From the NCBI RefSeq assembly GCF_000763575.1, contig NZ_CP009170.1:1491501-1555500 (forward strand): 64,000 bases of DNA. The letters are read 5' to 3'. This stretch comes from Thermoanaerobacter kivui (GTDB taxonomy: Bacteria; Bacillota; Thermoanaerobacteria; Thermoanaerobacterales; Thermoanaerobacteraceae). Position 1 is the stretch's first letter; each line of letters opens with the position of its first letter. Below the pieces are notes generated by a model that saw nothing but the letters and a program-made list of their open reading frames with translations, did no database searches and was not told the origin of the DNA. Positions 7,377 through 15,998 of this stretch are shown piece by piece. The position numbers and the translations under genes were made by a program.

Positions 7377-8422
7377 GCTGTTGTTACACCAGCTGATTCA
7401 AAAGTAGCCATTTCACTCTGAACATGGGTCGCTGCATCTATAATGTGAAAAGCTAGTGCAGCACCGGTGCCTTCTCCAAGGCGCATTTTCATATGCAATA
7501 TAGGACTAAGTCCCAGTGTTTCCAGCATGAGTTTATGACCGGGTTCTTCAGATACATGGGATGCAATCATGTAATTAATAGCTTTAGGCTCAATTTTGCC
7601 TGCTATCATGGCTGCAGCTGTTGAGATAAAACCGTCGATAACCACGGGAATTTTGTGGGCGGCGCTACCCAATATTACTCCGGTCAATCCTGCTATTTCC
7701 AATCCACCCACTTTTGATAACACATCTATAGGATCTCCTGGATCAGGATTGTTTATTTCAATAGCTCTATTTATGACCATCGCTTTTCTGGCTAAGCCGT
7801 TGTCATTTAAGCCAGTACCTCTGCCCACGGCTTTTTCTATAGGGCATCCTGTAAATACCTTAAGTATGGCGCTGCTAGGCGTAGTGTTTCCTATGCCCAT
7901 GTCTCCTGTAGCTAAGATTGTGGCGCCTTTAGCGATTTGTTCTTCTGCTACTTCTATGCCTGCTTCAACAGCTCTTATAGCTTCACTGCGGCTCATTGCT
8001 GGACCTTTAGTCATATTATTGGTACCGTGTCTGACTTTTTTTATTATGAGATCAGGGTGCTTTACATCAACAGCGATACCTATATCACAGCATACGATTT
8101 TAGCACCTGCATGGCGAGAAAGCACATTTATAGCTGCGCCTCCTGCCAGAAAATTCAATACCATCTGGTATGTTACTTCCTGGGGAAATGCACTTACACC
8201 TTCTTCTACAACACCGTGATCTCCTGCCATAATAATGACGACTTTTTCCCCTAATTTAGGCATGGGATTGCCTGTAATACCTGCTAATTGTTTTACGATA
8301 TCTTCCAGTATGCCTAAGCTTCCTTGCGGCTTTGTGAGTATATCCAGATGCTGCTGGGCCTTTTTTATGGCTTCTTTATTTAAATCTGTAATTCTTGATA
8401 TAGTTTCATTTAATTTTGACAT
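7358..8422 (-). CDS. cobT: nicotinate-nucleotide:dimethylbenzimidazole phosphoribosyltransferase CobT
   Basis: 354 residues. The enzyme makes alpha-ribazole phosphate for the lower ligand of cobalamin. It has the N-terminal QAxLDxLTKPQGSLG-type motif, IMAGDHGV, and the C-terminal GEGTGAALA with the catalytic Glu. The last roughly eight residues (TTAPLTID) appear to be encoded by the junction with the E2 relic. No other cobalamin gene and no cobalamin riboswitch is adjacent. The gene looks richer in GC than its neighbours and lies exactly between the two ferritin repeats, so it may have arrived by recombination. RBS AGGTGG lies before ATG 8422. Confidence 0.93.
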   Translation of the reverse strand: MSKLNETISRITDLNKEAIKKAQQHLDILTKPQGSLGILEDIVKQLAGITGNPMPKLGEKVVIIMAGDHGVVEEGVSAFPQEVTYQMVLNFLAGGAAINVLSRHAGAKIVCCDIGIAVDVKHPDLIIKKVRHGTNNMTKGPAMSRSEAIRAVEAGIEVAEEQIAKGATILATGDMGIGNTTPSSAILKVFTGCPIEKAVGRGTGLNDNGLARKAMVINRAIEINNPDPGDPIDVLSKVGGLEIAGLTGVILGSAAHKIPVVIDGFISTAAAMIAGKIEPKAINYMIASHVSEEPGHKLMLETLGLSPILHMKMRLGEGTGAALAFHIIDAATHVQSEMATFESAGVTTAPLTID

Positions 8423-8474
8423 AATACAACACCACCTATATCAATAATTTTGCAATTAACTCAGTTAGGATTTT

Positions 8475-8934
8475 AAAATTTTATTTGTCCAATTTGCACT
8501 CATACTTCTAAATATCTAAAGCAACTAATTCTTCTTTCTTCATTTAATCTCCTCAATTATCTCCTCTACTTCTTTTGCCCCTTCTTCGTAAAATTTTTCC
8601 TCATCAGGAGCTAATTCTTTCAAAAGCCTCAAAAACTCTCCGGCATGCACTTTTTCCTCATCTGCTATGTCCATTAAAACTGCTTTTGCTAATTCATTAT
8701 CAGTAGCTTCTGCCAACTGAGTATAAAGTTGAACTGCCTCATACTCTGCCGCCACCATAAAGCGTATAGCCCTTACCAATTCTTCATGAGTAAGTTTACG
8801 CTTTTCACTAAGCCCCGAAAAAGGCGTTCCAAATTCAGGCATAATTTACCATCCCCTCTTATTATATACTAAATCCTAACAATATTATATCATAAATTTA
8901 GGTAATATCAAAAAATTTTAAAAAATCAAATCAA
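8475..8934. repeat. 460-bp direct repeat, copy 2 (ferritin gene and flanks)
   Basis: Pairs with 6742-7201. Its right end lies a few bases from the lipA stop at 8940, and its left end lies in the cobT upstream region. Confidence 0.9.
8540..8842 (-). CDS. EncFtn-like ferritin, copy 2
   Basis: A 100-residue paralogue of the gene at 6807-7109, with the same Glu33, Glu63 and His66 metal residues. Changes lie mostly at residues 39-64 (for example Phe39 to Leu, Ser46-Ile47 to Ala-Thr, Lys57-Glu58 to Met-Asp) and all keep the fold. Both copies look functional. It sits between lipA and cobT in the same direction. RBS GAGGGG lies before ATG 8842. Confidence 0.8.
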   Translation of the reverse strand: MPEFGTPFSGLSEKRKLTHEELVRAIRFMVAAEYEAVQLYTQLAEATDNELAKAVLMDIADEEKVHAGEFLRLLKELAPDEEKFYEEGAKEVEEIIEEIK

Positions 8935-8939
8935 ATTCA

Positions 8940-9788
8940 TTAAGCCTTTGTCACCTTCAACCCCTCATCAGCATGATAAGAACTTCTGACTAAGGGACCA
9001 GAAGCTACGTATTTAAAACCTAATTCATATCCTATCTCTTCATATCTCTTAAATTGCTGTGGAGTAACATATTCTGCTACTTCTATATGTTTTGCTGAAG
9101 GTCTCAAATACTGTCCTATAGTCATCATGTCACAATCAACACTTCTTAAGTCTTTCATAACTTGTATAACCTCTTCTTCTGTTTCCCCAAGCCCCACCAT
9201 AATTCCTGACTTAGTAAGAATATAAGTGTCTAATTCATTTGACTTTTTTAAAAGGTTTAAAGACCTTAAATAATCTGCTTTTGGCCTTACATTGGGATAA
9301 AGTCTCGGTACTGTTTCTACATTGTGATTTATTATATCTGGCTTGGCTTCTACTACTTGAGCAATAGACTCTTCTTTACCCATAAAATCAGATACAAGTA
9401 CTTCAACTGTAACTCCTGGCAATTTTTTAAGTTCATAGATTGTCTTTGCAAAATGTGATGCTCCACCATCCGGTAAATCATCTCTTGTAACACAAGTAAC
9501 CACTACATGCTTTAATCCTAACTTTTGAGCAGCCTCAGCAATTCTTCGAGGCTCATTCTCATCAAGAGGTTGAGGATGTCCTTTTTCTACCGCACAAAAC
9601 CTACAGTTTCGCGTACATATATTTCCCATAATCATAAAAGTAGCTGTCTTTCTCGCAAAGCATTCCCCCATGTTGGGACAGTTGGCACTTTGACAAACTG
9701 TGTTTAAAGACATACTTTTTAAAAAAGCTTCCATCCTGTTTAAATCTTCGTTCAATAGCCTCACTTTGAGCCATTCAGGCTTTTGCAT
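8940..9788 (-). CDS. lipA: lipoyl synthase LipA
   Basis: A radical-SAM enzyme of about 282 residues that inserts two sulfurs into protein-bound octanoyl groups. The auxiliary cluster motif [12 protein letters not shown] and the radical-SAM motif CTRNCRFC are both intact, as is the C-terminal RSSYHA with the cluster-binding Ser. The start is ATG 9788, seven bases after GGTG; the in-frame TTG at 9794 overlaps the RBS. It follows the damaged lipB, so its substrate supply may depend on another octanoyl or lipoate ligase elsewhere. Confidence 0.93.
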   Translation of the reverse strand: MQKPEWLKVRLLNEDLNRMEAFLKSMSLNTVCQSANCPNMGECFARKTATFMIMGNICTRNCRFCAVEKGHPQPLDENEPRRIAEAAQKLGLKHVVVTCVTRDDLPDGGASHFAKTIYELKKLPGVTVEVLVSDFMGKEESIAQVVEAKPDIINHNVETVPRLYPNVRPKADYLRSLNLLKKSNELDTYILTKSGIMVGLGETEEEVIQVMKDLRSVDCDMMTIGQYLRPSAKHIEVAEYVTPQQFKRYEEIGYELGFKYVASGPLVRSSYHADEGLKVTKA

Positions 9789-9856
9789 TATCAATCACCG
9801 CCAATCTATCTAAAGTTATCTCACTAAAGTGTATACCTAATACTTCGCTAAATTTA

Positions 9857-10255
9857 TCAACCATTTTTTTCTTTTACTTTTTCTATGTCTTCATTTATTC
9901 CAAGTTTTTGCATAGAAGTAACTCCAAACTCAGTAATGCCGCAGGCATTTATTAAGCCAAAATATGAAAGGTCAGTATTTACATTAAAGGCTATTCCATG
10001 CCAAGTAATCCAGCGCCTAACAGCGATACCTATGGCACATATCTTTTCATCTCCTACCCATACTCCGGTGTATTTAGGCTTCCTTCCCGCTTTTATACCA
10101 TACTCCTCCAAGAGTTTTATAATTGTCTCTTCTAATTTATAAACAAGAATCCCGTCCGTCTCGTCCTTTTTAACTCTTTCAAAGGCTTTAAGCTGTATCT
10201 CTTTTCCCTCCATATAAGGTACAATTCCCAGTTTTAACACTTCTCCTTTTCTCAA
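9857..10255 (-). pseudogene. lipB: lipoyl(octanoyl) transferase LipB with large internal deletion
   Basis: Open frame of 132 residues; LipB is normally about 210-230. The N-terminal 32 residues and the C-terminal half are clearly LipB: TGVWVGDEKICAIG with the catalytic Lys and LINACGI with the catalytic Cys. Between them DGIL joins directly to VYKLEE. The missing 75-80 residues include the conserved RGG.xTYHGPGQ substrate-binding segment. The deletion keeps the frame, so a protein may be made but should not be active. TTG start 10255 follows AAAGGAG. It lies between lpdA and lipA in one operon. Confidence 0.8.
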
Positions 10256-10273
10256 GTGAATCTCTCCTTTAAC

Positions 10274-11626
10274 TTATCCTTTGTTTATAGGCATTCCTAA
10301 TGCGTCTTCTGCTGCCTCTTTTATGCTTTCTGAAAGCGTAGGATGAGCGTGAATTGCATCTGCCAACTCTTCTAATGTAAATTCTTCTTTTATAGCAAGT
10401 ACACCTTCATGGATTATCTCTGTAGCGCCAGCACCTATTATTTCCATCCCCACTACTCTATTGTATTTTGCCTCTGCGATTATTTTAACAAATCCATCGT
10501 TTTGTCCCATAGTCATAGCTCGTCCTAAAGCCGTATAAGGGAAAGTGCCTATTTTTACATCTCCAAATTTTTCTCTTGCTTGAACCTCATTCAAACCTAC
10601 CCACGCTATTTCAGGACTTGTATAGAGGCAATTAGGCACTGCACTTAAATCCGCTTCCTTTTCTTCTCCTGCTATATTGTGAGCAGCTACAATACCTTGA
10701 TAAGAAGCCACGTGAGCCAGTTGCATACCTCCTGTAACATCTCCAATTGCATATATATTTTTTATGCTTGTCCTCATGTGGGAGTCGACTTTTATGCCCT
10801 TTTTATCCATATCAAGATTTAAAGCTTCAATTCCATTTACATTGGCAACTCTTCCTACAGCGACTAAAACAGTATCACATTCCACTACCTGAGTATTCCC
10901 TTCTGTGGTATAAACTACCTTTAAACCTTCTTCTATCTTTTCTACTTTACTGTTTAAATGTAGTTCAATTTTTTTATGCCTCAAAATTTTTTCCATCGTA
11001 TCTGCTATGTCTCTATCTAACATAGGCAAAAGTTGAGGAAGCATTTCAATGATGATAACTTTACTTCCTAAAGCAGAATAAATATTTGCAAATTCCAATC
11101 CTATAATTCCCGCCCCTATGATGACAATTTTTTCAGGAATTCTTTCAAGTTCTAACGCTTTATCACTTGTAATAACACCTTCTAAGTTAATCCCTTCAAT
11201 AGGAGGTAAAAACACCTTTGAACCTGTTGCAATTATAAAATTTTCTGCTGTGTATCTTTTATCAACTTCTATAGTATTTTCATCAACAAACCTACCTCTC
11301 CCTTTTATAACATCTATATGGTGTAAGTTCATTAAATAGCCTACTCCACCGACAAGTCTTTTTACTACTCTTTCTTTTTTCTGACGAAGTTTTGCAATAT
11401 CCAATGTATACTGGGCCATTATTCCAAAGTCTTTAGCATCTTTTATGGCATTTATAAGCTCAGCCGCATGAGAATAGACTTTCGTCGGTATACAACCTCG
11501 ATTTAAACAAGTTCCCCCTAATGAATCTTCTTCTACAACAGCGACTTTTTTCCCTAATTCGCTGAGTCTAATAGCAGCAGTATAACCTCCTGGTCCTCCG
11601 CCTAAAACTATAACATCGTAATCCAT
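10274..11626 (-). CDS. lpdA: dihydrolipoamide dehydrogenase (E3)
   Basis: A 450-residue flavoprotein that reoxidises dihydrolipoyl groups with NAD+. It has the FAD motif VLGGGPGGY, the redox-active disulfide GGTCLNRGCIPTK, a second dinucleotide site GAGIIGLE, the flavin segment YAIGDV, and the C-terminal HAHPTLSE with the catalytic His-Glu. The start is ATG 11626 behind AGGAGG; an upstream TTG overlaps the RBS. It is first in the operon lpdA-lipB-lipA. No E1 gene is present and only a scrap of E2 survives, so its partner complex is not encoded here. Confidence 0.94.
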   Translation of the reverse strand: MDYDVIVLGGGPGGYTAAIRLSELGKKVAVVEEDSLGGTCLNRGCIPTKVYSHAAELINAIKDAKDFGIMAQYTLDIAKLRQKKERVVKRLVGGVGYLMNLHHIDVIKGRGRFVDENTIEVDKRYTAENFIIATGSKVFLPPIEGINLEGVITSDKALELERIPEKIVIIGAGIIGLEFANIYSALGSKVIIIEMLPQLLPMLDRDIADTMEKILRHKKIELHLNSKVEKIEEGLKVVYTTEGNTQVVECDTVLVAVGRVANVNGIEALNLDMDKKGIKVDSHMRTSIKNIYAIGDVTGGMQLAHVASYQGIVAAHNIAGEEKEADLSAVPNCLYTSPEIAWVGLNEVQAREKFGDVKIGTFPYTALGRAMTMGQNDGFVKIIAEAKYNRVVGMEIIGAGATEIIHEGVLAIKEEFTLEELADAIHAHPTLSESIKEAAEDALGMPINKG

Positions 11627-11809
11627 TTTCAATCCTCCTTTTCCTTTTAAGCCATTTTGTACCCAAATTTTTATCTCACTTTTTTTTTATTATTTCTACA
11701 CCTTATGCGAAAAATCCTGCTTTTTTTTCTGCATAATCATTGTCAATAACATGTCAATTCTATTCAACAATTGTTATGCATATATTTTTACCGAAAGGAG
11801 TGAAATTTC

Positions 11810-13195
11810 ATGGACAAGGTCCTTATTAAAAAAAAAGATGACCTTTTACAGTATCTTTACCTCAAAGATAAAAAAATAATATTGTGTTTTGCAAAAAGTG
11901 GCGACATAACCGAAGAAGTAATTGCCGATGACTGTTTCACTGATTTCGACGCCTGTTACGATGAAGATGGAAACAAAAATGTAATATATTACAATCAAGA
12001 AAATGAAATAATTTTTTTGACGCAAAAAAGCAGCGAATGGACAAAAAAGGTTTTATATGCTTATAAAGATAAAAAAACGCATATTAGCAATTTTAACCTT
12101 TTGATAAAAGAAAAAATACTGCACATATTTTTTGCAATTCACAATTCCAATAATCCTCACGAAGTTTACTTAATACATCAAAAATGGGACAAAAGCTGGA
12201 GTGGAAGCAACATAGCCTTAATAAAAAACATTTCCTTCACTCCATTTTATAATCTATTTTTGGATGAGGAGGGAAATATTCATTTAATCTACATCACCAA
12301 AGAAAAAAATAAACACCAGCTGTACTATGCTTGTTATATAAAAGACAGGTGGTCCCAAAAATCTCTTATAGCAGAAGCAGAAAGCATCTTTTTCCCAGAC
12401 GTAATTGTAGATTCAGAGAAAAATGTACACATCCTGTGGGTAGAAGAAGATATAATACAAGAGATAAAATACAAAAAAAAGACCCCTGGAAGCTGGCCTA
12501 AAGGCAGTTGGAGCAGTTCATTAACACTGGCTTACTCCAACAACATCAAAAGCTGTTACTTTACTGTTTTGGAAAACAATTTATGGTGCACATACATACA
12601 AAATAACGTTTTTTTCACTGCTATGTCCTCTGACAATGGCACTAGCTGGAGTAAACCTTTTAAAATTCCTCCTTTTCCTTCTGATTACACTTTGTTCAAA
12701 TTAAAAAACATAAAAGATAACCTCAAAAGCAACTATTCTTTTATAAACAGTGAAGGCGATTTTATCCCTTCCTTGCAATACAAGTTAACCAGAAAAAATG
12801 GAGAAAAAGATTCATATTTTACTTTTTATATTAAGGAAGTTCAAGAATACTTAAATATACTCATAAAAAAGATAGAAAACATCAAGGAAGAAAAAAGATT
12901 GTTAGAAGAGGAGCTCACCAGAAAAAATTCTGAACTTACAATAAAAAACAGAAATATAACTGAATTGCAAGAATTAGTGAAGCAAATAAGCGAAGAAAAA
13001 GCAAAAATCGCCCTTAAAGCGGACAATTATAACACAATGGTAAACAGCTTGTTATTGGAAAACGAAAATCTCAAAAAGCAAATAAAAGACCTTCAAAATA
13101 AAATAATACTTCTAAGTAACAAAATTGAAATGCTACAAAATACCAGCACCATTGAAAAAATAAAAAACATATTTAAAAAGCCGGATCAATCTTAA
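11810..13195 (+). CDS. unknown protein: beta-propeller-like domain plus C-terminal coiled coil
   Basis: 461 residues, not recognised. Residues 1-330 contain repeated units of the type DEEGNIHLIYI, DSEKNVHILWVEE, DEDGNKNVIYY and SSDNGTSWSKPF, like the Asp-box/BNR blades of sialidase-like propellers. From about residue 340 a long heptad-rich helix runs to the end (NIKEEKRLLEEELTRKNSEL and onward). There is no signal peptide or membrane segment, so it is probably cytoplasmic or spore-associated. RBS AAAGGAG lies before ATG 11810. It is convergent with the next gene: the two stop codons share the bases TTA of a TTAA. Confidence 0.65.
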   Translation: MDKVLIKKKDDLLQYLYLKDKKIILCFAKSGDITEEVIADDCFTDFDACYDEDGNKNVIYYNQENEIIFLTQKSSEWTKKVLYAYKDKKTHISNFNLLIKEKILHIFFAIHNSNNPHEVYLIHQKWDKSWSGSNIALIKNISFTPFYNLFLDEEGNIHLIYITKEKNKHQLYYACYIKDRWSQKSLIAEAESIFFPDVIVDSEKNVHILWVEEDIIQEIKYKKKTPGSWPKGSWSSSLTLAYSNNIKSCYFTVLENNLWCTYIQNNVFFTAMSSDNGTSWSKPFKIPPFPSDYTLFKLKNIKDNLKSNYSFINSEGDFIPSLQYKLTRKNGEKDSYFTFYIKEVQEYLNILIKKIENIKEEKRLLEEELTRKNSELTIKNRNITELQELVKQISEEKAKIALKADNYNTMVNSLLLENENLKKQIKDLQNKIILLSNKIEMLQNTSTIEKIKNIFKKPDQS

Positions 13196-13449
13196 AGAAT
13201 ATTTATCACTTCGTAACCAGAATAAGTTTTTTCTACTTCGTATATTCCTTTATAGGGAATATTTATTCTTTGCAGGATATCTTTTATGACTTTAGTGTAT
13301 TCTATACCAAACTTTAAAGAATGACTACAACTGTTGGTTATGCTCCTTGGAGTAGGCACAAATTCCACAGGAATGCTATTCTTTTTTAAAATTTTTTCTG
13401 TCATCAAGCCGTGTTGATAGGAGTAAAAGACAATCAATCCATATTTCAC
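13192..13449 (-). CDS. DUF3343 family protein (putative Se/S carrier-like)
   Basis: About 85 residues starting at GTG 13449 (VKYGLIVFYSYQHGL) behind GAGGTGG; the longer frame upstream has no RBS. The motif FVPTPRSITNSCSHSLKF, with a conserved Cys, is that of DUF3343, a small ferredoxin-fold domain also found at the C-terminus of YedF-type sulfurtransferases. The Cys may carry sulfur or selenium; that is family-level inference. It is divergent from the CAP-domain gene. Confidence 0.75.
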   Translation of the reverse strand: MKYGLIVFYSYQHGLMTEKILKKNSIPVEFVPTPRSITNSCSHSLKFGIEYTKVIKDILQRINIPYKGIYEVEKTYSGYEVINIL

Positions 13450-13578
13450 ATTATACCACCTCAAAATCAATATATTCAAAAGTAAAGCAAGTTGATACAT
13501 ATTCCTCTCTCTCCACAAATTACTTAAAGGAATTTTAAAAGAAACATAGAATATATGATTTTGAGGTGGTAATACAAA

Positions 13579-14280
13579 ATGAAAGCAAAATCATTTATAA
13601 CAATATTGGTAGCAGTAACCGCAATTTTGACAGCGAGTACTGCTAATGCTTCTATCTTTTATTCTTACGAGTATTTTGCAAAAAACATAGTAACTTTTAA
13701 AATACCAGCTTATAATTACCAAATTTATAATTATCAAGCAAATAATTTTATAACTTTAAACTATCCAAAATATTACTCTTACGACAACCTAAAAATTCAA
13801 AAAAATTTAACTCCTTTTAAAACAACAAATTATAATACCACTGATGTAAATAATGCAGAAAATTTAAAACCGCAGCAAACAACTAATAATTCATTAACAA
13901 AAGAAGAAAATACCTTAATAGAATTGATAAACAAAGAAAGAACCAGTCGCAATTTAAAAGCTCTTGAAGTAGACGAGAATCTTTGTAAAGTTGCTAAATT
14001 AAAAGCCGAAGACATGAAAGAAAACAATTATTTTTCTCACAATTCGCCCATTTATGCTTCTCCTTTTGACATGATGAAAAAGTTCGGAATAAAGTATTAT
14101 GCTGCAGGAGAAAATATAGCTTTAAACTCAGATGTTATAAAAGCTCACTATTCTTTAATGAATTCAGACGGGCACAGAGCAAACATTTTGAACCCTTATT
14201 ATAATAAAATTGGGATAGGAGTAGTAAAAAACAAAGAGGGTAATGGAGTAATAGTCGTTGAACTGTTTATAAAGGAATAA
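13579..14280 (+). CDS. secreted CAP (SCP/PR1) domain protein, YkwD-like
   Basis: 233 residues. The signal peptide ends around STANA/SIF at residue 25. A Tyr/Asn-rich linker of about 85 residues with the repeated pattern YNYQ/NFIT follows. The C-terminal CAP domain spans residues 112-233: ENTLIELINKERTSRNL, YFSHNSP and AGENIA with HRANILNP. The CAP His/Glu pairs are present. Such proteins are common in spore formers and are often sporulation-linked; their biochemical role is not settled. RBS GAGGTGG lies before ATG 13579. Confidence 0.88.
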   Translation: MKAKSFITILVAVTAILTASTANASIFYSYEYFAKNIVTFKIPAYNYQIYNYQANNFITLNYPKYYSYDNLKIQKNLTPFKTTNYNTTDVNNAENLKPQQTTNNSLTKEENTLIELINKERTSRNLKALEVDENLCKVAKLKAEDMKENNYFSHNSPIYASPFDMMKKFGIKYYAAGENIALNSDVIKAHYSLMNSDGHRANILNPYYNKIGIGVVKNKEGNGVIVVELFIKE

Positions 14281-14312
14281 AAAATCCGGGGATTCCCTCC
14301 CTGGATTTTTAT
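14281..14312. terminator. bidirectional terminator between CAP gene and M18 peptidase gene
   Basis: AAATCCGGGGA pairs with TCCCTGGATTT with one mismatch and has T-runs on both sides. It separates convergent genes ending at 14280 and 14309. Confidence 0.75.
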
Positions 14313-15712
14313 TCCTTTTCCATAAACACTTTGTAAGCTTTGTAAGCCATATACACATCTACTTTAGAAGACAATTCATAAGGTGCGTGCATGCTTAAAA
14401 GAGCAACACCGCAGTCCAAAACTTCCATACCGTAATTTGCTACAAACTGTGCTACAGTTCCGCCGCCCCCCATGTCAACTTTGCCAAGCTCACCAGACTG
14501 CCATACCACTCCATTTTCATTAAAAAGCTTTCTTATCTTACCAACAAATTCAGCATTGGCATCGTTAGAACCGCCTTTGCCTCTTGAACCTGTATATTTA
14601 GTAATGCAAACACCTTTTCCTAAATAAGCAGAATTTTGTTTTTCGCTAACTTCTGGATAAGTAGGATCAAATGCAGCATTGACATCAGCTGATAAAAGTT
14701 CAGAATTAGCCAGCACTCTTCTCAACTTAATATCAGTGCTTCCTTCATATTTTTCCAATATCTCAGCAATAGAATTTTCAAAAAATCTTGATTGCAAACC
14801 AGTATTGCCCATACTGCCTATTTCTTCTTTATCTGCAAATATAGCTACAACCGTCTTTTCTGGAACGTCAAGCTCAAGGATAGCTCGTAAAGTTGTATAT
14901 GCACAAACTCTATCATCTTGACCGTAAGCTCCAATCATGCTTCTGTCAAAGCCTATATCGCGAGGTTTATAAGCAGGAACCAGTTCCAGTTCTGCACTTA
15001 AAAAATCTTCTTCTACTATGCCGTATTTTTCATTTAAATACTTTAAAATATTGGGTTTGACACTCACTTCTTCAGAAAGGGGAATGCTCCCTATTACAGC
15101 GTTTAACGCCTCTCCTGTTATGGCCTCTCCCACTTTTTTCTCCAGCTGGTCTTTTCCAAGGTGAGGCAGCAAATCTGTTATGTAGAGAACCGGATCATTT
15201 TCATCTTCCCCTACTACGATGTTTATTTTTTCTCCATTTGCTTTTACAATTACTCCGTGAAGTGCTAAAGGAATAGTTACCCATTGATATTTTTTGATTC
15301 CCCCATAATAATGGGTTTTAAATAAAGCTAATCCGCCTTCTTCGTACATGGGATTGGGCTTCAAATCAATTCTAGGAGAATCTATGTGGGCTGCCACAGC
15401 TTTTATACCTTTTTGCATTGATTCTTTGCCGATAACAGCCAAAACTACTGACTTGCCTTTGTTGTTGTAATACACCTTGCTGCCTGGTTTTAAATTGGTG
15501 ACTTGCTCAATATTGATGAACCCTTTTTTCTCAGCCATTTCTATTATTTTGTCAGTAGTTTCTCTTTCGGTCTTACATTCCGCCATAAAAGCCTTGTATT
15601 CTTCCGCAAATTGATAAACTTTTTCCTTTTCTTCCTCTGAAAGTTTTGTCCAAGCATCTACGTTTTTGTAGCCCAAGCGCTTCTCGATTTCTTTCAAATC
15701 TTTTTCTTCCAT
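14309..15712 (-). CDS. M18 family aminopeptidase
   Basis: A cytosolic dinuclear zinc aminopeptidase of 467 residues. Metal and catalytic motifs appear in order: AAHIDSPRIDLKPN (His-x-Asp), GQDDRV (bridging Asp), DKEEIGS (catalytic Glu pair) and SMHAPYE (His). The RBS is a G-run (GGGGGGG) six to seven bases before ATG 15712; the frame extends 15 codons further upstream without an RBS. Likely role is general turnover of peptides with acidic or neutral N-termini. Confidence 0.9.
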   Translation of the reverse strand: MEEKDLKEIEKRLGYKNVDAWTKLSEEEKEKVYQFAEEYKAFMAECKTERETTDKIIEMAEKKGFINIEQVTNLKPGSKVYYNNKGKSVVLAVIGKESMQKGIKAVAAHIDSPRIDLKPNPMYEEGGLALFKTHYYGGIKKYQWVTIPLALHGVIVKANGEKINIVVGEDENDPVLYITDLLPHLGKDQLEKKVGEAITGEALNAVIGSIPLSEEVSVKPNILKYLNEKYGIVEEDFLSAELELVPAYKPRDIGFDRSMIGAYGQDDRVCAYTTLRAILELDVPEKTVVAIFADKEEIGSMGNTGLQSRFFENSIAEILEKYEGSTDIKLRRVLANSELLSADVNAAFDPTYPEVSEKQNSAYLGKGVCITKYTGSRGKGGSNDANAEFVGKIRKLFNENGVVWQSGELGKVDMGGGGTVAQFVANYGMEVLDCGVALLSMHAPYELSSKVDVYMAYKAYKVFMEKE

Positions 15713-15862
15713 AAAATTACCCCCCCGTTTTTTTGTCAATAACACCGAAAACTGCACCTTGTGAATACATTTTCAGTGTTATTCAATATTTATTTTCTCA
15801 ATTATACCTAAAATATATGATATGCTTTTTTTGTATAAAAGTCAAATTTAACGACGTTAAAA

Positions 15863-15998
15863 TCAATTTTGTAAAATTATCAGTTTGTTGCCAAACCTTT
15901 TTGATATGTAATAAGATACTTCCGCAATGCACTTTACGCATAAAAGCGGAGACTTTTTAAATGTGACTTTGTTTATAGTCTGTCAATTTTGTAAAATT
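15863..15998. mobile_element. 104-bp mini-element between 16-bp palindromic direct repeats
   Basis: TCAATTTTGTAAAATT occurs at 15863-15878 and again at 15983-15998, flanking 104 bases. Inside, the left end reads CAGTTTGTTGCCAAAC and the right end, inverted, reads CAGACTATAAACAAAGT, both like the ends of the elements at 50.0 and 53.9 kb. Bases 15912-15962 are an exact 51-base inverted match to 50018-50068. It encodes nothing. The right repeat overlaps the last codons of degU. Confidence 0.75.

Noticed and set aside
7596-8219. Plus-strand ORF of 207 codons
   Set aside because: Antisense shadow of cobT, whose frame is confirmed by motifs; no RBS.
8423-8539. Cobalamin riboswitch before cobT
   Set aside because: The upstream gap is short and consists of the ferritin repeat flank; no B12-box-like sequence seen.
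13192-13518. Longer N-terminus for the DUF3343 gene
   Set aside because: The extra 23 codons lack an RBS, while GTG 13449 has a strong one and begins the conserved domain.
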